A DNA stretch of 64,000 nt from Hybos culiciformis (GCA_964007475.1 OZ023274.1:71683303-71747302); one strand, 5' to 3'. Numbered from the stretch's first letter, positions 1-12,884 are shown. Made by a program: numbers and translations. Notes: generated from the letters alone by a model not told the origin.

Positions 1-86
1 TCAAGTGAGGGGCTCACGAATCTTAAAATTAAGGTAATTGTTTTGATGAAAATTTAGTTTGGAACATATTGATTGTAAGTACTTAC

Positions 87-432
87 TATTACTTATTGGA
101 GACCAACACGTAGGCGGTACTCTTTTATTTTTGGCCTGTTTAGGCTTTCCGGTATATTTTTTACCTTTTTTAACTTATTTTTACAATTCTCCACATTGAG
201 TTTTGAAATTGTTCTAGTGGTTTTAGCTATTCATTTATAAATTTAATTTTAAAAAGTAACTTCTATAAGTAATATTAAAAAAAAACTCGGAAAAAAATTT
301 AACTTTTGGATCAATTCTGTCAAAATTTGATTTATTTTTTAAAGGCTTACATGTTGCTTTTGGTTCTTCAAGAGTTATCTCTTGGAATTCAAATCTAGTC
401 GTTTTTGGTACTATGTAGTTAACATATTGCAT
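87..432 (-). CDS. Possible exons of an unidentified minus-strand gene
   Basis: On the minus strand an ATG at 432 opens a reading frame beginning MQYVNYIVPKTTRFEFQEIT that stays open with balanced, charged composition for about 43 residues (to DRIDPK) before it becomes AT-rich noise. A second stretch at about 87-165, read as YTGKPKQAKNKRVPPTCW, ends exactly at a consensus donor GTAAGTAC (86-79). These could be two exons of a gene running divergently from the bin3-like gene, sharing the promoter at about 433-677. I do not recognise the protein and the acceptor of the second exon is weak. An alternative frame of the same stretch gives a C-terminus ending in a stop, so the exon model is uncertain. 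Confidence 0.3.
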
Positions 433-686
433 ACGGTTATCTAATTTAACTACACTGAATTTGTTATAGGTATAAAGTACATATATTTTATTTAAAAATT
501 AATGTCTGTTTAATTAAACTTTTAGTGATTTTATTTACCCAAACAAATTACTGTAAAATTAGGATAAAATTTTCAGTTTTGAAATTAAAAATTTAGATAT
601 TACAAATTTTCGGAATGTAACCATAGTTAATAAAGTTAATAATATAAAAGTATAAAAAATTAATATAACATTTTTAGTTTCGTCGC

Positions 687-3129
687 ATGGATTCAATGGA
701 TAAAATTGTTAGTCCAGTAGTTCCACAGCCTGGTGCTTGGAAGAAACGCCCACCGCGACCAACAGGAGCAAGGAAATCCACGCGGCGTTCAACCTCTGTT
801 AGTGAGACCGAATTAATAAGTCCGTCTGAGGAATCAAAATTAATTGAGAGTAAGAGATTTATATAAATATGGTAGAGAAACATATTTTTAATTAATGTTG
901 AAATTTTAGCTGAAGTACGTGTAGACACACCAGAACTAGATGTAAATAAGGAAGGTGAACCACTTAATTTGTCAAGTCAGTCAAATAAAACTGTGGATCT
1001 AGATACAGAAAATCCACAAATTGTACAAAATATTTCGCAACAAATTAATGTTACGACAGAAGAGGCGAAGAAGCCAAAATTTAAACCTGAAAATATTAAA
1101 TACCAATACGGAAATTATGATCGCTATTCTGGTTATCGTAATTTGAATGAATTTATGGATGTTCGTTTGCAAGTTTTCCAACGGAATGCAGAATTATTTA
1201 GAAAAAAAGATTGTCTTGACATTGGTTGTAATGTTGGTCACATGACAATAGCTATAGGTAAAAAACTTCAACCAAAATCAATTTTGGGCATAGATGTTGA
1301 TCCAAATATGATATCAAGAGCACGTCATAATGTATCAATGTTTGTTCCAATTCCGTTAAATGACGATGAAAAAAAAAATGTGATTGAGAAGGACATACAA
1401 TGTGATGAAAAGGAATCAAAACAAGATAATGCTTACAACGAGGAAATTTCTCAAAACGAAGAGAGATGTAAGGAGGAGAAATCTCAAATTTGTAATCAAG
1501 ATGATCAAAAGCATGAAGGTAAATTACAACAAATTGGTGAAACATCTCTTGGAGGTATAAAGAATATTGTTGATACATCAGATATGGCAACAAATAAAAA
1601 AGCATCAAAAAGACAGAAACGAAGACATCGAAATAGAAATAAATTGAAAAAAAGGAAGAAATGGCAACACAGAAAGATTAAAAATAAGCAAAAACATGAA
1701 CAGCCGCTTCAATCACATCAAGAACAAGAAAAACGATTTTTTCCAATCTCATTTCCAATATCATTTGGTGGTATACCATCAATTCCTCAAATCACTGCTC
1801 AACCAGTTACATCACCTAGTGAAATAAAAATTGAAGAATTTCCAAAAAATGTTTATTTCCGTCAAATGAATTACGTTTTAAAAGATGAATCATTATTAAA
1901 TAATGATACTCAACAGTATGATTTAATTATTTGTTTATCAGTAACGAAGTGGATTCATTTAAATTTCGGTGATAATGGATTAAAAATAGCATTTAAGCGA
2001 ATGTTTAATCAATTAAGACCTGGTGGTAAATTAATATTAGAAGCACAAAATTGGGCGAGTTATAAGAAGAAAAAAAATTTAACTGTAAGTATCATATTTG
2101 ATTGCTCACACATTACAAAACTAACCAAAAAGTATAAAATATTTTTTCAAATTCCAATGACCTATCTTTTAACAATAACCTTCAAATCTCTTAAAATAGT
2201 TATGTACAACTCAAATTAAGTCCAATTTTTCTATAATCATGTATCTTTTAATAATAAATAAATGTTTTCTTTTCATTTTTAGGAAACGATTTATAATAAT
2301 TATCACAGCATTGAATTTTTTCCTAATAAATTCCATGAATATTTATTGAGTAATGAAGTTGGTTTTAGTCACAGTTACACTTTAGGTGTTCCAAGGCATT
2401 TAAGTAAAGGATTTTGTCGACCTATTCAGGTAATTGAATTTTATAAATATTTGGGTTTCATAATGTTTGCTCTTTTTTTTATAACTATTTTTTTTATTTC
2501 CTTCTTAGTTGTATGCTAAAGGTGATTTTACACCCAATCATATTCGTTGGAGCGACACCTATCATCCACAAACACCTTACGAACCTTATCGGGGCTGTTA
2601 TGCATCTGCTATTCCGAGATCATATTACCCATTATGGGGACGAAGTTATTGGAGTGGTTCTACTCCCACTCCACGAGGTGCTGGTTCATTCAGTTGTCGT
2701 CAGACACCAAGGTACAATCCTGGTTCTCAGTATTATAACCCATTAGAAACTGATAGCTATTTACCGAGTTATGATACTGAAATTCTGAATCGTCATGTGT
2801 TTGCTTCACCATTATATCAAACAGTATGGTCACCACCAGCATCGTTAAGAAATTCATCACAACATACACCAGTTTTTGGAAGTGTCAGAGATGCTGATAT
2901 TGAAGAAGGCGCACCAAGACGACATGTGTATCCACCGAATGAAGAATCAAATTCACCTCAAATTACCTCAAGTGCTTTTAATTCAATTCGAGAAGCTGAA
3001 TTTTATGATGATACTAATATTGTGAGGCACGTTTACGCGTCTGCGATGATCAGTGGAGATTCTTCTTCTCCGCGTGATGAGATAATTATTAACAATGATG
3101 GTGCTGATTCAAATGAATCAGCGGTGTGA
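687..3129 (+). CDS. bin3: bin3/MePCE-type 7SK snRNA 5'-methylphosphate capping enzyme, four exons
   Basis: Exons 687-849, 910-2084, 2283-2429 and 2509-3129 join in frame to 701 residues. The family puts a methyl group from S-adenosylmethionine on the gamma-phosphate of 7SK (and related) RNA, stabilising it so that 7SK RNP can hold P-TEFb inactive in the nucleus. Seen: the substrate-side motif [14 protein letters not shown] (about 119-132), SAM motif [11 protein letters not shown] (about 157-166) with the following acidic loop GIDVDPNMI, the late core [16 protein letters not shown] (about 396-411) and [14 protein letters not shown], then the family C-terminal core ending [14 protein letters not shown] roughly 170-residue Lys/Glu/Gln-rich insert splits the methyltransferase fold between motif I and the core. 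After the core comes a long extension of about 200 residues rich in Pro, Ser, Tyr and Arg. The first ATG sits just after a possible acceptor (acatttttag, ends 677), so an upstream exon, coding or UTR, cannot be excluded. Confidence 0.9.
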
Positions 3130-5428
3130 GACAATTAAAATAAATTTATTATTAAGTTGCTTAGGTAGAAAGAATCCCGAATAAAGCACATTTAAAGACA
3201 TTATGTAGTGTTATATTTTATATTAAATATTATTTCAAGGAGAATGTTAATTTTTGTGTACACTATTCTAAAGGAACTCTGCTTCCAGAAATTTATTAAA
3301 AGTATAAAATGATACGTTATATTTATATTGTCAAATTTATCCATGAGAAAAAAGAATGCATTTTCAATTATAGTATTTATATTAACTGACAGATTGATTT
3401 TAAATAATTTAATTGATTTTAAATAATTTAATTCAAATTCGTAGTAATTTTTAAATGTCAATCCGTTAATTTTTCAACAAGAAAACAAGTTTTTATATTT
3501 AGTCATGGCCCCTTAATTTCAATGTACACAAAATTAAAAAAAAACCAAAAAGCTCTTACAGAATATTTATTATTTATATTTCTTGTTTATAAAATAGAAA
3601 AAAAAAAATAAAATTAACAATGAAAATTTCACACGAATTTTCTTCTTCATTGAGGAAGATTTTTTTTTTTCCCAATAAGTAGGTACACAAATATCAAAAG
3701 TAAGAAAAAGTTTAAAATATTTTTAAAATATGTCTTAGTTGAAAATTTTGTTTATACTTTTAACAATAATTCTGGAAAATTCATCAATTCATTAATGCTA
3801 GAGTACATCAACTTGTTACTCATTACAAAATATGAAGAAATTTCCACTGATCCAGCGATGAAATCCTTTTAAGTAATCCTTTTAAGTAATCAAACAACTA
3901 AACTTTTCGCTCTCACTTGCTTTTGTAACTGCGACAATATCAAAACTTATGTTTAAATTTTTTAGTATATATTTTTATTTGTTGCCAAATTTAACTGAAG
4001 ATTGTGATTTTTTCGAATCATTTGTGACAATTTGGGAGGTGAGTTAATATTGCGATTGAACAAAGAGAGATAGAGAGAGAAAGAATATGGGTCTTAATGT
4101 GGCTAAACAGAAATTCATTTGTTACCAAATGTTAGTAAGTAAATGTTTTGCGTAATGATTAGTTAGTATAAGGTCCTTAATATCAAAATTAGATATTTCT
4201 GGAACTCTATTAACTTTATTTTCAAAGATATTTCAGTAGTGAAGTAAGAAAAAAAAAATTAGTAAGAAAAATATGTTGTGTTGTAGCAAACCATACTTTT
4301 TTATGTTTAAATTTCAACAGATAAAATTTTTTTTTTCACTATTTCACATATAAATGTAGAATTGTAGATATAATATTTTATTAATTGTATTAATTGTTTA
4401 AGAATTCTTTTTTAAGTACAAACTACTTAAAAAAAAAATTACCGTTTCAACAAGTTATTCTTTTTATGTATTGTTGAATCTTTATTCATATGAAATGTAT
4501 ATGAAAGCAATTTTTTATTCAAAACACATAATTTCGTTTTAAAAAAGTTAAAAAAGAACTTGAGAATTTATAAAAAATAACCTTGTTTACCAATTTTTTG
4601 TTATATATTTTGGTAAGAAAATCATTGTTACCAAAAAAAATATAAGTCTTATTAAAGCGATGCATTTTATTTGTTGCATTAACAAAAACAAATTCATAAC
4701 TTTAATTAACAATATTACAATAGTTTCCCGTAAGTCTACTACATCTTAAGCCTTCATTCAGAGATTACATATTTCAATGATATTCAAAATAAATGCATAT
4801 ACAAAAGTATGTTCAAATTTTTTTTTAATACAGTTAGACAATCTTAATGGTATACCATAAAAAGCTTCAATTAACGTTTTAATATTACCGTAGTACTAAA
4901 ACAAAGTTCCCGCAGTGAGATTGTACGTATTCAGATTGTATGCATTCATGAGGCCACAAAAACTAAAATCCCTTCAAAATCCTTTTCAAAATTCTCTAAC
5001 GGGGCCAAAAGGTTCAAAAGTCTTCAAAAACAACAAAAAAAAAAAAGACAAAAACTTGAATAAACTGCCGAGTTTAATATTTATGACAACTTTAATATAG
5101 TTTAATTCAGATTCTGTTGCAATAATTGATTTTATATGAAAATTATACCGAGACTTTATGTACGCGCATATTATTTACCTTATGTGCTTTATGCATTTTT
5201 TCGATGAGAAAATTTTTTAGTTCTTAACATATTCAACTTGTATAAAGGGTTAGGCAAGCAATTAACTATTTAACATTGCCATCAATTATTCTTGTCTTTA
5301 AATTTTTTTTTTTGTTTAATATAAAAGAATCTTGAAAATAAAATAAATTAAAGTTATCAATCATTTATTTTTATTTAATTTATTTTTTTATTATTCCCTA
5401 TAATATCCATAGAATTATTCTTAAAAAA

Positions 5429-5431
<3 letters not shown>

Positions 5432-5465
<34 letters not shown>
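5432..5465. repeat. (TA)n microsatellite
   Basis: Uninterrupted run of about 17 TA units. Confidence 0.95.
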
Positions 5466-5471
<6 letters not shown>

Positions 5472-5651
5472 AATTTTTCGGATACTTTGATTATGTAATA
5501 AATATATTTAAGAAAAAAAGAACAAAATAAAAATCTTTTGCGATTATGTAATCAGAATATGTAGTTATTCTGTTAAATCCAAACAATTCTGTCTTATATC
5601 ATTTGGAAAAAGAAAATAGAAATGAAGTAAAAAGTAATATGAGCATAGCGA

Positions 5652-5851
5652 NNNNNNNNNNNNNNNNNNNNNNNNNNNNNNNNNNNNNNNNNNNNNNNNN
5701 NNNNNNNNNNNNNNNNNNNNNNNNNNNNNNNNNNNNNNNNNNNNNNNNNNNNNNNNNNNNNNNNNNNNNNNNNNNNNNNNNNNNNNNNNNNNNNNNNNNN
5801 NNNNNNNNNNNNNNNNNNNNNNNNNNNNNNNNNNNNNNNNNNNNNNNNNNN
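5652..5851. other. Assembly gap (200 N)
   Basis: Exactly 200 N; a placeholder length, so the true distance is unknown. Confidence 0.98.
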
Positions 5852-7537
5852 ACACATAAATAGTAATTAAAATTTCAATGTTTAGAGAATTTGGAAGGTT
5901 CGGGAAATTTCCTTTTATATTATTCGTTTTGGAATAAAAAAAAATTAAATTATAAATAAACGCTAATTTTAAGGGTCTTATTTCTTATTTCTAATTAAAC
6001 TTTGATCGTTAGAAAAGAAAAAATAATTAAAAGCCAAAAATCAAAATTTTTATAACCATAAAAAATTAATTTAAGGGTTTATTGACCACACATAATTATA
6101 TAATAATATGAAAATATAGGCTAATGAAATTAATTAACTTGAAACAAATTAAACATTTTCATCAATTTGATGTTTATTTAATTTACGTTTGAACGTATAA
6201 AACTGAGAAATGAATTAATAAATTGTCGTCCAATCGACTGTTGTTACATTTTATTATATTAATATAGTTTGTATAATAATTAAATCAAAATTCATGTATA
6301 ATTAAATTTACTTAATGCCCATTTTGTCTCTCCTGGCTTTACATTTAAAATCACAGTTTAGCCAATGAAATGCTACATTTTTAAACAGCATCATCGTTTT
6401 TTTTTTAAGAATTCTTCATTTTATAAAATCACATAAATTGTTTTTAAAAAACAAAAATATTTATTAATTTATTGTAATTAGAAATAAGGCTCCTTTCTCG
6501 AAAAAAAAAATATTTAGATAATTAAGTATTTCAAATATTGTAAAAACTCACTTAAAGTAGGTATAAATTATGAAATATTAATAAAATTATAATGTAAAAC
6601 TAAAAAAAAAATTGTTAGTAAGATTCGAAAATTTTTTATGAATTTTTAAATTTTTTCTCAAGAAAATTTTATTATTTTATATATATTTGGATATTTAAGC
6701 GAATTTTTGAATTTTATATACATACATAGGAACATAATTTTGGAAAATGTTGAAAAAAAAACTACAAACATTATATTATTTTGATTTAAAAGCAATCACA
6801 AAAAAAATAAATAAATACAAATGTAGTTGAATAAAATGAAAACACAAATCTGTGATTTGAAGAAAAAAATATTTATTCATTAATAAAGTCAAAAATATTG
6901 AATTCCATAATTATGGCCTATTTTATTCCATTAATCTATTGCAGAATTCGAAATAGTTCTTTTATTACTATAAAACTAGGACAATTCAATACTTAATCAA
7001 AGTGTCAATTCCATCATTTATGGGTTTGGGTGGCCTAGTATTCAATTTAAATGTCTATAAAAATCCTAATAATTTATTTAAAAATTTTTAATTAATTTTT
7101 TTTAGATTTCTTAGACAAAAAAAAAAAAAGTAATATAAAATACCTGTTTTTTTTTTATTTATGGTTAAATATAAATTTTCAAATATAGCATTTGGATTAA
7201 TAATAATAATACAACCAATAATTAATGATTATTTAATTTATTTAATAGAAATTATAATTATTTCTAAAACAGGTTTTAATTGATTCGGAAAATAAAATTT
7301 AAAAAATAATAATGACTCAATTTGCTAAATTTATAACTTCGCTATATTTTTTTAACAGACCGAAATTGAATTTTGAACCAAAACAAAATTTTATTTTGTT
7401 CGATTATGCTTAAACATTTATCTGTCACAATTTAATTAGAATAATAAATATTAAAAAATGCCGCTTGTAGTGGTAGCATTTAATATTTTTTTTATTTTGA
7501 AGATTTTAAAAATAATCTTTTACATTTTAAAAATAAA

Positions 7538-10504
7538 TCAGGTCGAAAAAGAAGTTTGAAATGCATCTAATTCATTTTTTAATATGCTAAGTTCAGATTT
7601 AGAAAATTTAGGTATTTTCTTAGTTTTCAAATCTTCCAGCAGTAAATTCAATTCATTTATGTCAATTTTCTCAGTAAAGCTGTCACCATATTGATCAAAT
7701 TTTAATTTTATTTTTTCTTCCATTTCAGGTGTTGCTGAAATTATTTCTCTTGGATTCGGCTCTATGTTTAAATCTTGTGTAATTTTGTCTGATGAAAAAC
7801 AACGCAACAACCAATTAACCGAAACTATATTATAAAGTTTTGTGCTAATCAAATTTGTTAATTTTATGCTTTGACCAATAGCTATAACAATACATTTGCT
7901 AGCATCTAATAAAGGATTTTCAACAATTGTTCCTCCATGTTTAATAATTATCTTTTTTATATCATTTATATCAAATTTTTCTTTAGACTTTCCATTTAAG
8001 ATACAAAAAGTTATACCATCCAAGGCATTTGTAACCTTATTTACAAAATCTGATCTAAAATTTGATATATATGGATTCGAAAATATTGTTTTAGATCGTT
8101 TTGTCATTATTGGCGCGAAATCATGAGTGTCTAATGTGCGTTTCGAAATTTTTTGAACTCTTGAATTTTCTTGTTCATATTCTTCAAATTCTCTCAAAGT
8201 CATGCAATCATTCCAATTTTTATCTTCACGAATTTTTTCTATGCGAGGAAACCGTAACGTAAATTTTGTGGAAAATTCTCTACTCAAAAATAATTCAGTT
8301 GCTTTTATTTCCAAAACGATTGATTTTTCCGGTTCAATCCACACGTCTGGTGTTAAGGATCCCAGCTTATAAGGACATTTCGTTGATTTAAGTTCGGAAC
8401 TTAGAAGCTGTAAAATTTTTTGTCGTTCTGGAAGCTTCAATCCTGAACTTACTTTCGCAACGGAATGTAAAATTACTTTATTAATATCAACATATGAAAT
8501 GTCTTCGTTGACGTTTTCAATAACTCCGACTAAGAAAGATTCGATGTAAGATTTAGTTCTGTTATAAAATGCTCCAATTATTATCAGATCAAAATCTGTG
8601 GTTAAACCATTGACATAATCTGGCTATAAATAAAATTTGAAAATTAATTTTACAAGGCAGATTGTTTTAAAAACAAGTGGTGACATAATTCTCTTCTTTG
8701 GTAATGTAAACAATCGGTTAGTAAATACGAAAAAAGATTTTACACACAATTAATTTATTTTAAGTAGTAATTTTATTTTGTTCACCAAAACCCAATTTAT
8801 GTCAGAATTTGTCGCTAATTGAATTTAGAAACTCACCTTTAATTTGAACCAACCAGAATTATTACGCTGGCCAGGTTTGTAAATTGAATAGTTTTCCTTG
8901 ATAACAACTCCTTCTTCGTCATTTTCAAGTGCCGAATTAAAATTAACTTCAAAATCTTTCAAATTATCTAATTGAGTTCTTTTACAAAATTGCACAATTC
9001 CAATATGTTCTGTTAAAATTGACTTTAGCTTATCAATTCGTTCTACATGAGGACGATTGAGGTATTCTACATCATTGTAAAATAAAAGATCATAAACAAC
9101 AAAACAAGGACGTAGAACTCCACCGATCTGTAAATGTTTCACATCGTAATGCTCACCTTTTATACGATATTTTTGTTCTGATTTATCCCATACCATCATT
9201 TCGCCATCTAAAATTAAGTTTCTCACAGCTGGGTTTAATAATTTTGATAGCATAGGTGTTAAATAACCCTCATTCGAATTGGAGCCAAAATTTTTCGTAT
9301 AATCAATTCCATTTCTTGAAAAATACTTAAAAATTCCATTATTTACATGCATTTGGAATCGCTCACCATCCATTTTTGTTTCTAAGAAAAATGTTTTTTT
9401 TTCCATCATTCCACCAAGAATATCAATTTTAAGTCTTTCACATAACATTGGTCTAACATGTTGAAATGGCTCAATTTTAGTTAAAAGAATATCAATATCT
9501 GTTGTGCCGAAATCAGATGATTCAACTAAACTACAAACTTTTTTTAAATCTGTATATTTTTGAAAAGCCTTATAAGCTTTTGGATGATATATATTAAAAA
9601 TTTTTTGTTCACCGAAATTAAGACGAAGGTTTTTTAATAAAATTCGTATTAACCATTTTTGCTCTAAAGCTGAGCTTATTTCTAAAAACTTAGTCATTTC
9701 AATTTCCTGATTTTGACGATTATCTTTTGATAAAATATTCAAAAATTTTTCAATTTGATGCAATGTGAGCTTACTAAATGTATCATTTGATCTTGTTTTC
9801 ATAATTTCTAAAAAAAAAAAAAATATATATAATATATACTTACATACCATTAGTACCTACACCTAACTATAGTTAGTTTTCCGCCGTTTTTTGTTTAATT
9901 AAACACTTGACAATGCTGGTTTTATGAATTTCATGGATAAGCAGATATTCTAAAGCATTAAATTTCTACTTATATCTTTTTTCAATAAACAAGCTTCATA
10001 AGGATAAGGTAGGTACCTACCTATTTCTTTTAGAATATAAGACTAAGGAAAAAAAACCCGAAGTGTTTGCGATTACCTACCATAAATGGTTTCAGCATAA
10101 TCTCCCTTCGCAAAATTAATATCACTTTTGTATTGCAATCTTTTAGCAGTTTCACTATTTTGATTTATTCCCAAAATTTTTATATAAATTCTGCCCAAAG
10201 AAGTTATATGAAGACCATATGACCGACTATCCACTTTTGGTAACATCATTCTTAATATACTAAAACGAAATAAAAAAAACTTATTTTGCGAAAAGGATAA
10301 TATAATTTATTAAAATGTCACCACCAACCAATAAAAAGTACAATCATCTGAGCATTCAGTTTGATAATTATTTTTTAGCTCTTGAAAATGTTTTAAGTAA
10401 CTTAAAAAAATTTTTTCTTTTTGCTGGGGACTTCCTGATTTTTTAATTTTTTCAAAAAGTTGACATATTTCTGAAAATTTTATTTTCTCTGATATTTCTG
10501 GCAT
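7538..10504 (-). CDS. LIG4: DNA ligase IV, four exons, C-terminal BRCT2 apparently missing
   Basis: Exons (minus) 10504-10329, 10259-10081, 9807-8837 and 8623-7538 join in frame to 803 residues. ATP-dependent DNA ligase IV seals double-strand breaks with XRCC4 in nuclear non-homologous end joining. Seen in order: N-terminal DNA-binding domain (1 to about 240, with SSALEQKWLIR), adenylation site TKMDGER with catalytic Lys about 263 (human Lys273), FSRNG, LDGEMMVW, DEEGVVIKE and WFKLK motifs, OB-fold with TLRFPRIEKIREDK, one BRCT domain (about 639-731, ending NWLLRCF), and the XRCC4-binding linker with QYGDSF (about 753). The frame then stops (TGA, followed within about 60 bases by AATAAA) where the second BRCT would begin; human LIG4 has 911 residues. 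The start ATG is the first in frame and gives an N-terminus of normal length. Splice joins reproduce the family alignment without gaps at the exon 1/2 junction. Confidence 0.93.
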
Positions 10505-10912
10505 TTTCTGGATTTTATGAATATGAATTATGATCTCTAGTTTAGTCTAGTCTAGTTAGTAGTCTCTCTATACTAGACTAGTTTGTTTTTATATTTTATT
10601 TGTTTTTGTATCTTTTTTATATTATGACAGATGACGGGACGGATGCAAAAATGCCAAAATTAATTAATAAATAATGGGAGTGGCTACAGTTACGGCAACC
10701 GTAACTTATTTTTTTTTTTAATAGTTACGGTTAAAGCGTGATTTACACAATGGCTAAATTTGTAATCTTTTAATTTTTTCTAGTCAAACTAGAACGAGAA
10801 AGCGATAAATAAACAACAACAACAAACATGTGAAAGAAGTAGACAGAAATTTAATAATTTTTTTCCTTTTATAGCACAAAACATAAACAAATTTTATAGC
10901 AAATTTACATGC

Positions 10913-12513
10913 GGGTTACACTTGCTGAAAAAAAAAATCATGATTATGATTTTTTTTAATGTAGTGTGAAATTTTTATGAGTAAAAAATCATACTGGCTT
11001 ATTCGTTGTTTATAGCTAATTGACCTATCTGAAAAAATGATACCGTAAAAACCAATTTTCTATGTTATTATTATATTTATATTTAAGCAAATTTACTGAA
11101 AATGAAGATATTAATTTTATCTATTATTCGTAAAAAGAATTTTTTAAAAATATTTTCAAATAACTAAGAAAATTGAATTTATTTTTTTTTTGATATCTGA
11201 AAAATATCATTACTTCACAAAATTATTTTTTTGTTTCTTTTTCATTACGTTTCCTACCTATCATAATATATTTTTACGATACCTTTCCTGCCAAAAATAT
11301 TTTTTTTTTATATTTTTTGCATTTGATTTTTTACTTTCAGATAAAATTAGCTGTGAATAGGTTTCCGGAACATGCCTCCAAAAATTACTTTACTGTGGTA
11401 GCTATAAACAACGCATTAGACTTCATGTTCCAGATGTATTCGTGCTCCCTGTATAAATTTATAAATTTTAATATTTTTTCCTTATAAAATTTTTTGGACA
11501 TGTTTTTTCTATTTTCTCTTTTTTTACTAGCCCTTATTATGGAAGACGCTGTCGTCTGTCGCCAAAGTCGTCTTTTAGAGTCGCCGACGACTCTTTTTCG
11601 TATTACGGAAGGCGCGCAAATTTCAGGTGACTGTAATTTACAAGGCGCCTTCAACTTGATAACAGTTGATTTTTTTTGTGAATAACAGAAACACCTAAAT
11701 AAAAATCAAAAGAAAACGTAAAAATTTCAAAAATTTTTGAAGCTAAAATTCAAAAAAATTGATTTTAATAAATAAAAAACTTATATTTATTTACCTCATT
11801 TTTCTGATTCTTGAGTTAAAAAAAAAATTTTCAAACTTTTTCAAAATATATTTTTTTTTTTTTTTTTTCAAATTTGAATCATCAAAATAATATACTAGTG
11901 GTCTAGTTGAAAGTAGGCGACAGTAAATTTATTAAAAAGGCGACAAAAGCGCCTTCAATAATTCGGATTTTCAATTGATTGTCGTCTAGTGTCGCCCAGG
12001 TGACTAGACGACAAGTCGCCTTAAGACGACAGCGACTTCCATGATACCAAATTGTCGCTTTTGGCGACTGGCGACGGCGACAGCGCCTTCCATGATAAGG
12101 GCTACTAAGTTCTTAATTTTTATAAACTTCACCTTTTTCAATAAATATTGTGTAAATCAAGCTTAAGGAAGTTATAAATTATGAAATATCGGAAAAATCT
12201 ATAGGAACCAGAAAAATCATAAAAAGTTTAGTTATTTTATTTATTTAATAAATAATTCACATAGATTTTTTTAAATTTCAACATTCAAATTCAAATCCCG
12301 TAATAACAAACCGCTTTTATTATTGTTGTTTGCACTTTCAAGAGTTTACTTTTTTCTTTGGCAGCCAAAAATTTTCCTTTTGACAGAAAAAAATCAACAC
12401 TGATTTTTTTTAAGCATGATTTTTCATGATTATTTCTTAATTTTTTTTCACACAAAATTTCGCACATACATTCAAAAAAAATAATGAATTTTTTTTCAGC
12501 AAGTGTAACCCCC
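10913..12513. mobile_element. Middle inverted-repeat element of the nest
   Basis: The left end GGGTTACACTTGCTGAAAAA (10913-) is matched by its reverse complement TTTTTCAGCAAGTGTAACCC at the right end (to 12512). It lies wholly inside the 10732-12798 element. The interior is AT-rich, with a loose second pair of inverted words (TCATGATTATGATT near the left end, AATCATG-like near the right). Confidence 0.7.
11529..12103. mobile_element. Inner inverted-repeat element with a cluster of GTCGCC/GGCGAC words
   Basis: Ends AGCCCTTATTATGGAAG and CTTCCATGATAAGGGCT are imperfect inverted copies, flanked by a 3-bp direct repeat ACT (11526-11528, 12104-12106). The element is much less AT-rich than its surroundings and carries many copies of GGCGAC/GTCGCC and of the word TTCCATGATA, the last also internally near 12040. 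It interrupts the middle element. No protein is encoded. Confidence 0.7.
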
Positions 12514-12884
12514 AGGTTAGAAATACAATAATAATTTTTCAGAAACTATAAAATTCAAATTATAACATACATTTTATTTACGCGCCTAGAAAAAAAAAGA
12601 CGTGAACTATAAAAAAAGATGAACTAGTTCATCTTTTTTTTTTTGCTATAAAAAAAGATTACAAAAAAAGACACCAAAAAAAAAAAAAGATGACTCTGTT
12701 CGTACTGCTCTAACACATTAATTTTTGTATCTTCTGTCCTGTTTTGTTTTGGGATCTTTTTTTTTTGCCATTTTTAGCCATTGTGTAAATCAAGCTTAAT
12801 GTAACTTATTTTTTTTTTTAACAGTTACGGTTAACGTAACTTATTTTTTTTTTTTTAAAGTTACGGCAACCGTAACTTTTAGGT

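Larger units (their letters stand above)
3130..7537. other. Intergenic AT-rich stretch between bin3 and LIG4
   Basis: No gene is seen on either strand. It contains the two convergent 3' ends (a possible poly(A) signal AATAAA at 3179-3184 for bin3), many A and T runs, a TA microsatellite and a scaffold gap. I looked on the minus strand for the missing ligase IV BRCT2 exon and found nothing resembling it, but the gap prevents a firm negative. Confidence 0.6.
10732..12798. mobile_element. Outer inverted-repeat element of a three-layer nest
   Basis: Left end reads GTGATTTACACAATGGCTAA and the right end (12773-12798) carries the reverse complement with one or two differences. A further internal copy of the same word lies at about 12147-12172. 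No coding capacity is visible; it is non-autonomous. Flanking sequence on both sides contains GTAACTTATTTT-rich DNA with CAGTTACGG, so the host site was itself an older repeat. Confidence 0.65.

Noticed and set aside
5565..5863. Frames running through N
   Set aside because: They span the scaffold gap and have no sequence content; the same applies to 39129-39458.
11385..11685. Short frames overlapping the inner transposon end
   Set aside because: They arise from the GTCGCC-rich transposon end and have no protein features.
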